From: Schistosoma haematobium
Taxonomy: Eukaryota > Platyhelminthes > Trematoda > Strigeidida > Schistosomatidae
Length of the DNA stretch: 64,000 bases
NCBI RefSeq assembly: GCF_000699445.3
Contig: NC_067197.1
Coordinates: 372,001-436,000 of the forward strand
Direction: 5' to 3'
Shown here: positions 11,945 to 23,719 of the stretch, in pieces
How positions within the stretch are numbered: position 1 is the stretch's first letter
How the letters are laid out: every line of letters starts with the position of its first letter
Notes under the pieces: generated by a model
The model's database searches: none
What the model was told of the DNA's origin: nothing
What the model saw: the letters and a program-made list of their open reading frames with translations, nothing else
Made by a program: the position numbers and the translations under genes

Positions 11945-14630
11945 CTAATGAGCTTGTGTAGCTCCCACTCCACCACCGGCCGCCATTGCTGCCATCAGCG
12001 CATGGTAAGTGTGGTTGCCGGGGATATGGTGACCGGCTATATGTTGAGCTGCGGACAGTTGCTGTGTTTGTAGCAGATGAGGTTGAGGGATTGCTGGGTA
12101 ATGTTGTAACATTTGTTGTGGTTGGCAATTCGGTTGAGACATAATATGAGTCTGCTGTAACTGCTGGGAGGCGGTTGAAGAAGAGTCGGATTGATTCGAC
12201 TGATTTGCCACGCTGGCACTCAGTGGATGAGGATTCGGTTGGCCAACGATGGGTGATAAGCCAGAAGCAATATGATTAACTCCTGGTGCCGCTATCATTG
12301 CAGATGGCCCGGGATAAAACCCAGGGGAATTCTGTTGAGGAGCGAACATTAGATTGTGATGATATGGAGCTTGGAGATTTGCGTATGAAGGGATTTGGAT
12401 GGAGTGGGATTGATCTTGAAAGTGTTGAGAGAATAATTGCTGAGATTGGGAGGTTTGTTGAGGTGTAGTTGTTTGATTAATCTGATCTGGTTGTCCAACA
12501 GGGACTTGCAGATGCGCAGGTTGCATTTGCATGATGGTATGAGTTGGGCATATTTGCTGACTAGAAGGTTGTGATACGTGAACACCTCCCATCATCAAAC
12601 CAGAACTGACAGCAGTAGGCAAACCAGAAAGGAACTGCAGTCCCACCGGAGGATGACTGGAAACCAAGTAAGGGAACGTACCGTTTGGTTGAGGTAACTG
12701 GTATAGTGCTTGTGACTGGAAGGTGGGAATAGACATAGTTGACTGCTGGACGGGATACGATGTACAGTGGGTTACCGAAGAAGGTGAATCATTGGAACGT
12801 TGGCGTGTGAAGTTGACGGAAGATGAAGGACAAACTGGAAGGCGACCTGTGGAGTTCTGACCTGTAATCACCTGAGGAGCTGTAATAATCTGCCCTAATG
12901 TAGCATTCTGTCCCAACTGATGCATCATATTACTACCATGAGTGACATAGCTTTGTTGATTAACAGACGGGGGTAATGCACTACCTCGGACATGCTGAGG
13001 GTTTGTGCCAGGTCCATTGGAACAAACTGGAGTAGGTAGTAGTTGTTGAATATGTGTCTGGTGACCATAGGAGTAAGGTGCATACATGTGCTGACCTGCA
13101 GCAATAAACGTAGCTTGTGTCGGTAATTGAGAGGCTTGAGAAATAACGTTTACCGTTGATACGTAATGTGGAATAGGCATGTTTAGAGTAGGTAAACTAG
13201 GTTGAAGAGTAGGAGGCATAGTAGCAACAGAATGTGAAGTATAAGACAAACCCATAGGCTGGAACTCAGGAGCGTTGGGATCGAGTGTTGATTTCTTAAC
13301 ACGCTCTTCAGTACTGCTTGATTTACTAACAGACGACACAGGTACATCAACAACATTGGTTTTCACAGGTGCTGACGTGCACACGCAAGTAGGTGTAGAC
13401 ACTTTAGTAGGTTGGTCGTGACATAGTTTGACCTTATCTTTATCGGCTTGGGTGCTGGATTTAGATATTACATTAACTTGTGGAACAACGTCTGACTTTA
13501 GTGCATCCCCAACAGATATACTCACACGAACAGCTTCGGTGTGACTTGGCTTACTTGACTGAATACATACCTGAGACAGTTGACTGCCAAGGCAATTGAC
13601 TTGAGTTTCTGCAGGAGCTAGATTTGTTCGAGAATTGCTTTTCGCATTCCGCATCGAATTCTGGACTGTCCCGTTGCGTCTAACAGCACTATACTTTTCC
13701 TCCTCATTTTCCATCCCAATATCTTCATTGTCAACTAAACTAATACATGGAGAATTTTCTGTGATGTCTTGCGCTAGTTTTGCACACCGCGCCTCGGTTT
13801 CAGAGAAATTTGGAGCAGACCTGTCAACAGGTGTCCTGGAAAATAAGATAGAACTGAAATATAACTTACGTATACTCTCGGAGATCGTCATTATACGTGG
13901 AAACGACAGAAAACATTTTTTCATTCGTCTCAAACATTTCCATCGCAGAAAAGCTTCCCTGATCAAGTAAACAGTCTTTGACGACATCAGACGAGGCAAA
14001 GAACGGCACCAGCTCCTTGTCTTCCACAAAGTTGTTAGTTGAACAGTCTTTGGCGATCTCACTGTCCGTTTTTATATCATCTGAAAGAGTTCATAATTAA
14101 GTTTTTTACTCACCGACTAGGCAGTCCAACCTTTTAACGTTAGATATTTGAACCATTTTAATTTCTGTCCAGAGAATGGTTTTGTCAGCCACGTTCTTAC
14201 GATTACCTTTGTCATTTTTTTGTGCAACTTGAGCGTACGTTATACCGAGGTCAGCCTTGCAATATATTAAAATTGGCACTTACGGAAGGAGAAATAGCCT
14301 TTATCACACCGTGAACATGGTCGCCTTCAAGAGTAATGATTTCCCCCACATTTCCCTACACATAAATGAAGTAAGTTATGCTTACAATAACATGGCGTCC
14401 AAGAATATACGTTAGTCTGGGGTTCGCGTATATCCCCAAGTTGTCATTTGAGGCATTCTAAGGAAGCTAGGAACCTGATAAATATCGCCATACCTGAGCA
14501 TGCGCCACACGCAAAGGATTAATGGGGGGCATTGACATACGTTGATTTCGAGCTCTACAACATTTTGTTGTCGGAGAAAAGGAACTTACCTCAAAGACTT
14601 CGTCTTCCCACGTTGTGACTGACCTGACAT
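11945..14630 (-). CDS. ATXN2: Ataxin-2 orthologue, seven coding exons
   Basis: This is a cytoplasmic RNA-binding regulator of translation and RNP granules that binds poly(A)-binding protein. My model joins 14630-14590, 14554-14494, 14457-14386, 14355-14284, 14255-14114, 14080-13870 and 13835-11945: 2490 nt, 829 residues, with every junction GT-AG and in phase. The start ATG opens MSGQSQRGKTK. Residues of about 45-125 form the Lsm domain (LTYILGRHVIGNVGEI). About 130-225 form the LsmAD domain (MFETNEKMFSVVSTYNDDL, then the EARCAKLAQ helix). A PAM2 motif, STLDPNAPEFQP, is near residue 380. The C-terminal half is rich in Gln, Ser, Pro and His, as in the family. A long frame that reads straight through the last intron gives a false N terminus upstream of 13836. 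A CR1-like element lies about 190 bp upstream. Confidence 0.92.
13836..14589 (-). other. ATXN2: Six micro-introns of ataxin-2
   Basis: The introns are 14589-14555 (35 nt), 14493-14458 (36), 14385-14356 (30), 14283-14256 (28), 14113-14081 (33) and 13869-13836 (34). Each starts GTAAG, GTATG or GTGAG and ends in AG. The joined exons give continuous Lsm and LsmAD sequence, so the borders are set by both the splice signals and the protein. Confidence 0.88.
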
Positions 14631-14811
14631 CTTACGTTGTTGAGGAAAATGTGCGTACTGATAAGTAGATTTGGGAAACGAACAAGAAAGCCGTTCAACG
14701 ATAATGAATGGACAGATATTAAGGACGTCTCGATAAGAGCAAGGAGCCTCACGATAGAACGTTTACCGCTCTAAGGGAACTTAAACAAGTTGTTCAACGT
14801 CCAATAAACTC
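14631..14811 (-). promoter_or_regulatory. Upstream region of ataxin-2
   Basis: About 180 bp separate the ataxin-2 ATG from the 3' repeats of the CR1-like element. The 5' UTR and any core promoter must lie here, inside the element, or beyond it. No TATA box or other clear element was seen. Confidence 0.35.
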
Positions 14812-17634
14812 AGTCTTTAGTCCTCATTAATAGGGATAGTAGGTTGGTGAAACTGTATTAATCCTGACACACTGCTTTCCAGTGAAGGATCAGCTTCTCC
14901 TGAAAGTATTCACTGATGGGGCTGATACCACTTGTTCGGGTAAGGCGTTCCAATGATTGACTACTCGATGAGAAAAACGGGATCCCACTTTGAGTTTATT
15001 AGATCGCGGTTTGTGAACCTTCTTGCTATGACCTCGGAGATTATTAGTGCTGGAGGGAGCAAAATGATAAGACATATTGACACCCAAATCATAATTAAAG
15101 ATACGAAATGCCAGTATAAGGTCACCTCGTGTCCTACGATACGACGAGGGGAAAAGATTTAGGCATTTTAAGCGCTCATCGTAAGGGAGTCTAGAAAGAC
15201 CCTTCACTAATTTCGTTCCTACACGCTGGACACGCTCAAGGGAGTTAGTATCCTTTACCAGACACGGGCTAGCTGCTTGGATACAGTATTCTAAATGTGG
15301 TCTAACATATATGGGATATAAAATTCGAAACGTTTCCTCGTCAAAAGATTTGAACGCTTGGCGAAGTGACGAAAACCTTTGACAGCGGCTGCTTTGCAAT
15401 GCGCAGTTGCTTTTAAATCATGACTTAATATTACTCCTAAGTCCTTATGCTCTTGAACGCATGGAAGAGGTTTATCCTCAATAGTATAACGGTAACTATT
15501 ACCGTGACCGATGTGCATTAGTACACTCTTCCTAGCATTGATTTCTAAGCCCCACTCTCGAGCCCATCTAACTAAATCGTCTAAGTCAGCTTGAAGATCC
15601 AGATGATCAGCCGCTTTTTTTATTGTTCTCCAGATTTTTACATCATCCGCAAACAATAATGTCGACGACCTAAGTAACAGCGGTAACTCATCAACGTAGA
15701 GAAGGAAGAGCAGAGGGTCTAAGATGGTGCCTTGGGGTACACCACTTTTGACCGACTTCCAATCGGATAGCGTTCCGCTGACCCTCACTCCCTGTCTGCG
15801 GTCACATAAGAAATTTCCTATCCACTCATGTACAGTACCTATTATTCCGAAGCTCGTGAGCTTCTGCATAAGACCTACGTATGAAACTTTGTCAAATGCT
15901 TTGCTAAAATCTATGAATATCACATCGACAGACAGACCGTGATCTAGGGCTGCTGTCCAATCCTCTCTCGCAATAAGCAAGTTAGTCAAGCATGAACGCT
16001 TGTTACGAAATCCGTGTTGCTCAGGAGCTAACAGATTGTGTGAATCTATGTGGCTTAGCAACCTAACCCGAAGTAACTTTTCAAATAACTTAACGACTAT
16101 GGTGGTTAGACTAACAGGTCGGTAGTTAGATACTATATGTCTCTGACTGTCCTTAAATATAGGACTGACAATAGCTTCCTTCCAATCTCTAGGGAGTTGA
16201 GCGAGTGAGAGGGACATGTTGAAGTGTTTCGCAAACGGTTTTGAAATAATGTCCGCAAGAGATGACAGCAACCGTGGATGTATTCCGTCAGGGCCCGGTA
16301 TCTTACCAGGTTTGAGGTTAGTTATCAATGGAAGGACAGTTTCCTCAGTCACCTGTACAGATTCAATGGTTGGTATCTCGGTGTGAGTGGGACAAGTATT
16401 TGTTACAATAAACGAAGAGAAGACTTCGCTGAAATATTTTGAAAAAGTCTCAGCTTTTGCTCGATCTGATTCAGCTAGTAATTCTGAATTTTTGTGTAAC
16501 AGTAACGGGGAATACCATCACTACGTTTCGTCCGCCGTTTAACATACGAAAACAATCGTTTCGGCTATCATATACTAACTGTCGTTCGTAAGTGGAACGG
16601 GATTTGGCTATGGTTTTCTTACAGATATTACGGAATTTCCGGTGCTCACGCTTAAATGGTTCATGACCTGTCAACAAGAATAAGTCCCAGAAGTGTTTCC
16701 TACATTTTAACAGCTTCCGGGTTTCCTTATTAATCCATGGAGGGCAGTGTGATAGCTTACGTGCTGACCATGGGATAAACGGCGACGTTACGGACTCGAA
16801 TGTAGCCTTAAACTTATTCCATTCATCTTCGATCAATCCATCCGCGTCGACCGACCAATCAGTCGAGATAGCACAGTTTCTGATCGCTGGAATATTGGCT
16901 CGCCAGATATTGGGACGGGGTAGAGCAGATACGAATTGTATACCATGTGTCCTAAACTTAAAGTGAATTACAACGTGATCACTGTTCACTAGTGAGGGAA
17001 GGTGCTGAATATCAAAGACATCCTCACGGTGGTGGGTGATGGCGAGGTCCAGCAGTGACGGATCGCGATTGAAACCAATATGTGTCGGTTTTGTGATACA
17101 TTGTACAAGTGCACACTGAATAACGGTAGATAAAAGGTCGCTATCGAAACCACTACCTGGAGCTGTAAGCTCTATCCAGTTGATATGCGGTGCGTTGAAG
17201 TCCCCAATGATGAGACAACATTCTGCTATACTCCAAGAACAGATGTGTATTAGGATAAAGTCATCAGCAAGACAAAACGGACTACGGAATATCCCCTCAA
17301 TAGTCACTAACCCATTTCTAGATTTAATCTTACAACATGCAACCTCACATGTGCCACTGATATGAGCCTCCGATATTGTTGATTGTATACGAAAGTGATC
17401 CCCAACGTATAGTATTATACCTCCTCCTTTGCGACTTGAAACTCCAACACTTCTAATACAGATATAGCCTGCAATGAACGGAGAACAGTCTATATCTACG
17501 GTGAACCAAGTTTCTGTAACAACGATTATATCGGGACATAATTCTTGCACCATCAGACTTAGCTCGGATGTTTTATTTCTAAGACTACGAGCGTTCGTGT
17601 AGCACACACTTAAGGTGTTTTGGAAATCAATCGT
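14812..17634 (-). mobile_element. CR1-like non-LTR retrotransposon, copy A, 5' truncated
   Basis: It matches copy B with a constant offset of 3723 bases, with no indels seen and identical translations over about 2.8 kb. The match stops at 17634, within the N-terminal part of ORF2. The 3' end on the minus strand finishes in variant heptamers (GAGGACT, AAAGACT), as CR1 elements end in short tandem repeats. It lacks ORF1. The few differences from B include a TGG to TGA change near 14890 and several changes in the terminal repeats. Confidence 0.85.
14890..17634 (-). pseudogene. CR1-like ORF2 of copy A, broken
   Basis: The endonuclease part (about 16471-17634) shows NARSL, VTETW, GDFNAPHINW, DLAITH and NSDHV in order. 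The reverse transcriptase (about 15291-16450) shows GPDGIHP, FIDFSKAFD, SGVPQGT and the catalytic LLFADD. The C-terminal part (14890-15399) contains PHLEYCIQAASP and HWNALPEQVV. One or two single-base shifts near 16500 separate EN from RT, and another near 15370-15400 separates RT from the C terminus. A premature TGA falls near the end. All shifts are shared with copy B, so neither copy encodes a full ORF2. Confidence 0.85.
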
Positions 17635-17799
17635 CTTACAATTAGCTTTTGGAAGACTAGATTGAATATCGTTTGGTGGCTTTTTAGCACTGTCAGTGAT
17701 ACGTTACTTTAAGCTACAAATTGAAATATTTCTTGCCGACTATATGTAATATAATCGAGAATAACTGGAGTTTAATTCTCAGATTTTCATTTTAAAACC

Positions 17800-17960
17800 A
17801 GAAGGTGAACTGATTGTGTTAATCCTTTTCTAGAAGGCTGTATTGGTGATCTAACAGTCCCTCTAATGTGTAAATGGATATTGTAAGTACCATTTCTCCT
17901 GGAAGTATGTTCCAAAGTTTGATTACTGGTTGAAAAACCTCTATAGTATTATTAGTAATT
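17800..17960 (-). mobile_element. Fragment of a second CR1-like element, RT C terminus
   Basis: The minus strand reads PVIKLWNILPGEMVL and then a residual leucine-rich tail. This matches the position and pattern of the HWNALP block at the end of the neighbouring CR1-like ORF2, but is clearly different in sequence. It lies between copies A and B and is a short remnant of another family. Confidence 0.5.
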
Positions 17961-17989
17961 TGTTTATGCTTGATTTTTTAGATACTGTA

Positions 17990-18330
17990 GAGGTAAATAA
18001 ATCCCCAAAATAAATAGCTCTAAGTTTTCGACATTGGATGCTGACCATATGTTTTAGTGGACTCATCTAGCTGAAGGCGCTCGTTCATGCATCCGCATCA
18101 GATCACGTGTGGTAACGTCGTGCTCAACATCCTCTGCAATCGCTAGCCAGATTAGATCAGAGAATTCCGATAGAACGGTAATCGCCAAATACACTCTTCC
18201 GATCTCCTCGACTCTGTCTTTTGATTTCTCTCGGTGGGTACAAATCATATTAGGTGTTACTGGTAGAAGCGTTGTCAAACACTGAATACCTGTGACATCA
18301 TCAATACCATATCGCGTTGTGTGAAATCCT
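17990..18330 (-). repeat. Unclassified dispersed repeat X, copy 1
   Basis: The minus strand has a 71-codon frame ending LMRMHERAPSAR. The whole block matches 38150-38560 on the plus strand, with many substitutions and small indels (shared CGAGCGCCTTCAGCTAG and GAAATCAAAAGACA blocks). The frame is broken in the other copy. I do not recognise the protein; a gag-like or transposase remnant is possible. Confidence 0.5.
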
Positions 18331-18534
18331 CTGACCTTACATAGGAATGCTGCTTTTTTTAATGACCAACAGTCAATTAGTCATCATCGATCGACTCTTT
18401 TATGTGCACTTCCTTCTAGTTCTTGTGCTATTCATCCATTTATCGTCTCCCTCCTGTCCTAGACAGGGTGTGTCCATTGGTTTTCTTTTTCCCTTTCCTT
18501 TCGAGATTCTGAGTAAGGACCGGACTTGCGATGC

Positions 18535-18550
18535 AGTCTTCAGTCTTCAG
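18535..18550 (-). repeat. 3' terminal heptamers of CR1-like copy B
   Basis: On the minus strand the element ends in GAAGACT GAAGACT G. The ORF2 stop codon lies at the start of this run. Copy A has a diverged version at about 14812-14827. Confidence 0.6.
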
Positions 18551-21408
18551 TAATAAGGATAGTAGGTTGGTGAAACTGTATTAATCCTGACACACTGCTT
18601 TCCAGTGAAGGCCCAGCTTCTCCTGAAAGTATTCACTGATGGGGCTGATACCACTTGTTCGGGTAAGGCGTTCCAATGATTGACTACTCGATGAGAAAAA
18701 CGGGATCCCACTTTGAGTTTATTAGATCGCGGTTTGTGAACCTTCTTGCTATGACCTCGGAGATTATTAGTGCTGGAGGGAGCAAAATGATAAGACATAT
18801 TGACACCCAAATCATAATTAAAGATACGAAATGCCAGTATAAGGTCACCTCGTGTCCTACGATACGACGAGGGGAAAAGATTTAGGCATTTTAAGCGCTC
18901 ATCGTAAGGGAGTCTAGAAAGACCCTTCACTAATTTCGTTCCTACACGCTGGACACGCTCAAGGGAGTTAGTATCCTTTACCAGACACGGGCTAGCTGCT
19001 TGGATACAGTATTCTAAATGTGGTCTAACATATATGGGATATAAAATTCGAAACGTTTCCTCGTCAAAAGATTTGAACGCTTGGCGAAGTGACGAAAACC
19101 TTTGACAGCGGCTGCTTTGCAATGCGCAGTTGCTTTTAAATCATGACTTAATATTACTCCTAAGTCCTTATGCTCTTGAACGCATGGAAGAGGTTTATCC
19201 TCAATAGTATAACGGTAACTATTACCGTGACCGATGTGCATTAGTACACTCTTCCTAGCATTGATTTCTAAGCCCCACTCTCGAGCCCATCTAACTAAAT
19301 CGTCTAAGTCAGCTTGAAGATCCAGATGATCAGCCGCTTTTTTTATTGTTCTCCAGATTTTTACATCATCCGCAAACAATAATGTCGACGACCTAAGTAA
19401 CAGCGGTAACTCATCAACGTAGAGAAGGAAGAGCAGAGGGTCTAAGATGGTGCCTTGGGGTACACCACTTTTGACCGACTTCCAATCGGATAGCGTTCCG
19501 CTGACCCTCACTCCCTGTCTGCGGTCACATAAGAAATTTCCTATCCACTCATGTACAGTACCTATTATTCCGAAGCTCGTGAGCTTCTGCATAAGACCTA
19601 CGTATGAAACTTTGTCAAATGCTTTGCTAAAATCTATGAATATCACATCGACAGACAGACCGTGATCTAGGGCTGCTGTCCAATCCTCTCTCGCAATAAG
19701 CAAGTTAGTCAAGCATGAACGCTTGTTACGAAATCCGTGTTGCTCAGGAGCTAACAGATTGTGTGAATCTATGTGGCTTAGCAACCTAACCCGAAGTAAC
19801 TTTTCAAATAACTTAACGACTATGGTGGTTAGACTAACAGGTCGGTAGTTAGATACTATATGTCTCTGACTGTCCTTAAATATAGGACTGACAATAGCTT
19901 CCTTCCAATCTCTAGGGAGTTGAGCGAGTGAGAGGGACATGTTGAAGTGTTTCGCAAACGGTTTTGAAATAATGTCCGCAAGAGATGACAGCAACCGTGG
20001 ATGTATTCCGTCAGGGCCCGGTATCTTACCAGGTTTGAGGTTAGTTATCAATGGAAGGACAGTTTCCTCAGTCACCTGTACAGATTCAATGGTTGGTATC
20101 TCGGTGTGAGTGGGACAAGTATTTGTTACAATAAACGAAGAGAAGACTTCGCTGAAATATTTTGAAAAAGTCTCAGCTTTTGCTCGATCTGATTCAGCTA
20201 GTAATTCTGAATTTTTGTGTAACAGTAACGGGGAATACCATCACTACGTTTCGTCCGCCGTTTAACATACGAAAACAATCGTTTCGGCTATCATATACTA
20301 ACTGTCGTTCGTAAGTGGAACGGGATTTGGCTATGGTTTTCTTACAGATATTACGGAATTTCCGGTGCTCACGCTTAAATGGTTCATGACCTGTCAACAA
20401 GAATAAGTCCCAGAAGTGTTTCCTACATTTTAACAGCTTCCGGGTTTCCTTATTAATCCATGGAGGGCAGTGTGATAGCTTACGTGCTGACCATGGGATA
20501 AACGGCGACGTTACGGACTCGAATGTAGCCTTAAACTTATTCCATTCATCTTCGATCAATCCATCCGCGTCGACCGACCAATCAGTCGAGATAGCACAGT
20601 TTCTGATCGCTGGAATATTGGCTCGCCAGATATTGGGACGGGGTAGAGCAGATACGAATTGTATACCATGTGTCCTAAACTTAAAGTGAATTACAACGTG
20701 ATCACTGTTCACTAGTGAGGGAAGGTGCTGAATATCAAAGACATCCTCACGGTGGTGGGTGATGGCGAGGTCCAGCAGTGACGGATCGCGATTGAAACCA
20801 ATATGTGTCGGTTTTGTGATACATTGTACAAGTGCACACTGAATAACGGTAGATAAAAGGTCGCTATCGAAACCACTACCTGGAGCTGTAAGCTCTATCC
20901 AGTTGATATGCGGTGCGTTGAAGTCCCCAATGATGAGACAACATTCTGCTATACTCCAAGAACAGATGTGTATTAGGATAAAGTCATCAGCAAGACAAAA
21001 CGGACTACGGAATATCCCCTCAATAGTCACTAACCCATTTCTAGATTTAATCTTACAACATGCAACCTCACATGTGCCACTGATATGAGCCTCCGATATT
21101 GTTGATTGTATACGAAAGTGATCCCCAACGTATAGTATTATACCTCCTCCTTTGCGACTTGAAACTCCAACACTTCTAATACAGATATAGCCTGCAATGA
21201 ACGGAGAACAGTCTATATCTACGGTGAACCAAGTTTCTGTAACAACGATTATATCGGGACATAATTCTTGCACCATCAGACTTAGCTCGGATGTTTTATT
21301 TCTAAGACTACGAGCGTTCGTGTAGCACACACTTAAGGTGTTTTGGCAATCAATCCTTCTACCTATATAGGCCTTGGAAGCCAATGCTTCCAAGGCCTGA
21401 ATAATCAA
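18547..21408 (-). pseudogene. CR1-like ORF2 of copy B, frameshifted
   Basis: ORF2 should encode an APE-type endonuclease plus reverse transcriptase for target-primed insertion. EN occupies 20194-21408: VCYTNARSL, VTETWF, IIGDFNAPH, DLAITH and NSDHVV are all present. RT occupies about 19014-20190 with FIDFSKAFDKV, KSGVPQGT and STLLFADDVK; the residue after PQGTIL is D where the family usually has G. The C-terminal part is 18547-19122. EN and RT are in different frames around 20200-20240, and RT and the C terminus around 19085-19120. Apart from these few shifts the coding sequence looks fresh, with no stops in between. Confidence 0.85.
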
Positions 21409-21431
21409 AAACCCTTGATGGTAAGGTTAAT

Positions 21432-22654
21432 TTAGCCATTTAGTTTGCGAGTCCTCAACTCCTTAGGAGCATTCTTCCACTTGATTCGATCCTCAAACGG
21501 CCAATCTGGTCGAATAGGGATATTTGATTCACGAGTTTTTAGTGCGCTTTTCAATATTATGTCTCTTTCTTCGAAACTCCCGAGAACCAGCTTCAGGATT
21601 CTTCTTGGTTGGGTCTCGCCTCCAACGCATTTACCAAGTCGTATTACTTTTGTAATATGTACCCCTGGAATCTCTTCATGTAGTACATTTCTTACCACAG
21701 ACTCCACCAACTGCAGGTCATGTGCATGTCTTCTAGCAGGGTCGTTATCTTTCGACTCCTCCAGATTCCAAATAATTAAACTAGGAACGGGTTTAGCTTC
21801 CTTTGAAATTGTGTTAACAGCTTTCGACCGTGACGATAGATCCTGTATATTAACCGCTGGTATCTTACGATTAGCTTTTATTGTAACAGAGTCCTGTGAG
21901 TGACTCACAACAGTGTTAGACGAAGCTTTACTTTGGAGCTTTGACGGATTGGTCTGAGAGTCCACCAAGGACTTATCAAGTAAACAGTCATTATTTTTAG
22001 CTGTTATTTGATTTTTCTTCACAGTCACGCCAGGATGGGTTTCACCCTTACCATCAGATTTTGGTAGTGCAGTATGTGACTCACAATGAGAGTCCATCAG
22101 TGAGTTACTAACTACATGTGTACTGCCTACAGCTTTTTTCTTTTGTTTCGTCTCCTACGTACCGTAGTTCATTTTTCATCCCTCAGGACATTGGGACTAT
22201 TTGGAACGGTGATGATCTTATCCAGTTCGTCGGTTCCCACTAAAGGTGCATTGTTATCAATGTCAGCACCAGGTGGTATTACTCCCCTTGTTAATGTTAA
22301 CGGCGATCTCACTTTTGCGTCGGTCAGAGTCGTTTGTTTGAGGCGTCGCGTAACAGCAGATACTACACTGACACAATCGTCACTGCCAGTGCCGGTGTTG
22401 TCAGCGCATGTGTCATCGTTTTTCTTGCAGGCCAAAGCCAATAGGCCCATAGCCTCCTGAATTAGTACGTTTTTGTCCGTACAGCAGAACATACAAAGCC
22501 AATGCGAGTTAGGCTTCGAGCATCTTTTGTATGCCATCGGACTTAGGCGTGCACACATTTTGTGGTACCACTTTTTACAGTCATCACACTGCATTCCCCC
22601 CTCAACGGGGAACAACCAATTTTGTTGCCCACATCTGTGAGTCTTACCAACCAT
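21432..22654 (-). pseudogene. CR1-like ORF1 of copy B (PHD finger plus RRM-like), interrupted
   Basis: The first part (22654-22169) starts MVGKTHRCGQQNW and carries a PHD-like cluster (CDDC, then WYHKMC, then HWLCMFC). PHD fingers are a known mark of CR1 ORF1 proteins. The second part (22097-21432) is in another frame and ends in an RRM-like fold pattern (LIIWNLEES, then VIRLGK, RRILKLVLGSFEERDIILK). Stops and at least one shift lie between them (22100-22169), where a basic RRRRNKRKK stretch can be read. I infer that ORF1 was originally one protein that bound element RNA. Confidence 0.75.
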
Positions 22655-22885
22655 TGTAATTAGATTTAAAAGATTTAAAAACACAAAATGATCACAATGT
22701 GAACACAAGTGTTAGTCTAGGAGTAAACAAAGGTACCTAGGACAAAATTTAGCAAAAAAATTTCAAACTTTAACCAAAGTACTTTTAGTTAAAGTAGACC
22801 AAGAATGCTTTTTGGTGCAATAAGTACCCAAAGCAAGTATAAACACAACGAGTACAAAAATCACTGCCTTTTTTGAAACGAGCGC

Positions 22886-23719
22886 GTAGAGGTTGTCATG
22901 AGTGTTGCGGTGTGCATCCTACCTACTTACAGAGTCTTTCCTTAATCTCCTCCTCACGTTCGATTTAATTTGTTCCCTTCAAAAGAAGGTTGTTGTTGAT
23001 GATATCGGACCAACGGATAGGAAGTATTTTATACGGACAATTGTGTATAACTACCTGCACATTGTTGATGATTGTTGAAGAAGTGGATTCTGAAAAGTTT
23101 CTACAGGTGTTGTAATAATAATGACAACAGTAATAATGATAGTAACAGTAATAATGACAAGATGCGTGAACGAGTTTAGATTAAGCTACGAAGATTAACA
23201 TGATTCAAATTAGGTCAAATGATCATAAAAATGATTATCAAGCGATTACGCCAAAAGTTGATAAAGGTAAAAGGGATGGTTGAACATACTTCTGCTGGAC
23301 ACAAATATCCGGATTTTTGATCGAAATAGCTATTGCTCTAGTCGTCCGAAGAATTCTCAGTCTCACAGATTTAAGCGGATTTTTGTCAACCTGATATATT
23401 ATTGTGGATGGTTGTATCATATTAAGTGTTTGTACTGAATGAGCTAAAATTGAGTGTGTATAGTGAGTTTTTCGAATACCAATATAATGAAATGAAATTA
23501 ATTTCACGGTTGTATTTTACACAGAGAGTCAGCTTGCTAATGCATGAAAGTATTTTTATGATGAACTTTTGTGTTGTGGGAAACTACGAAAAATTAGAAA
23601 TGTCTGGAAGTTATTTTGTCATACTTTCGAACTTGCTAATAATGTACATTCATCAATCCTCATGGTGTCGATCCCAAGAATTTCACGGCTACTCATAAAC
23701 TTAGAGAATTGTGTCACCG
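22886..23719. other. No gene recognised
   Basis: It includes imperfect AAT/AGT microsatellite sequence at about 23110-23160. Short open frames on both strands show no motif. Confidence 0.4.

Larger units (their letters stand above)
18547..22885 (-). mobile_element. CR1-like non-LTR retrotransposon, copy B, near full length
   Basis: On the minus strand the order is a 5' leader (about 22885-22655), ORF1 with a PHD-type zinc finger (from 22654) and an RRM-like part (to 21432), then ORF2 with EN, RT and C-terminal parts (21408-18547), ending in heptamer repeats. Both ORFs are broken, so it is not autonomous as read. The exact 5' end is not clear; I placed it where element-like sequence fades. 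Confidence 0.82.

Noticed and set aside
12286..12468. Plus-strand open frame across the ataxin-2 exon
   Set aside because: It is a shadow of the Gln/Ser-rich minus-strand coding sequence and has no splice or motif support.
13836..14062. The apparent ataxin-2 N terminus obtained by reading the long frame straight up to 14062
   Set aside because: The LsmAD sequence is in another frame upstream of 13870. The 34-nt segment 13836-13869 has perfect splice signals and removing it restores the domain.
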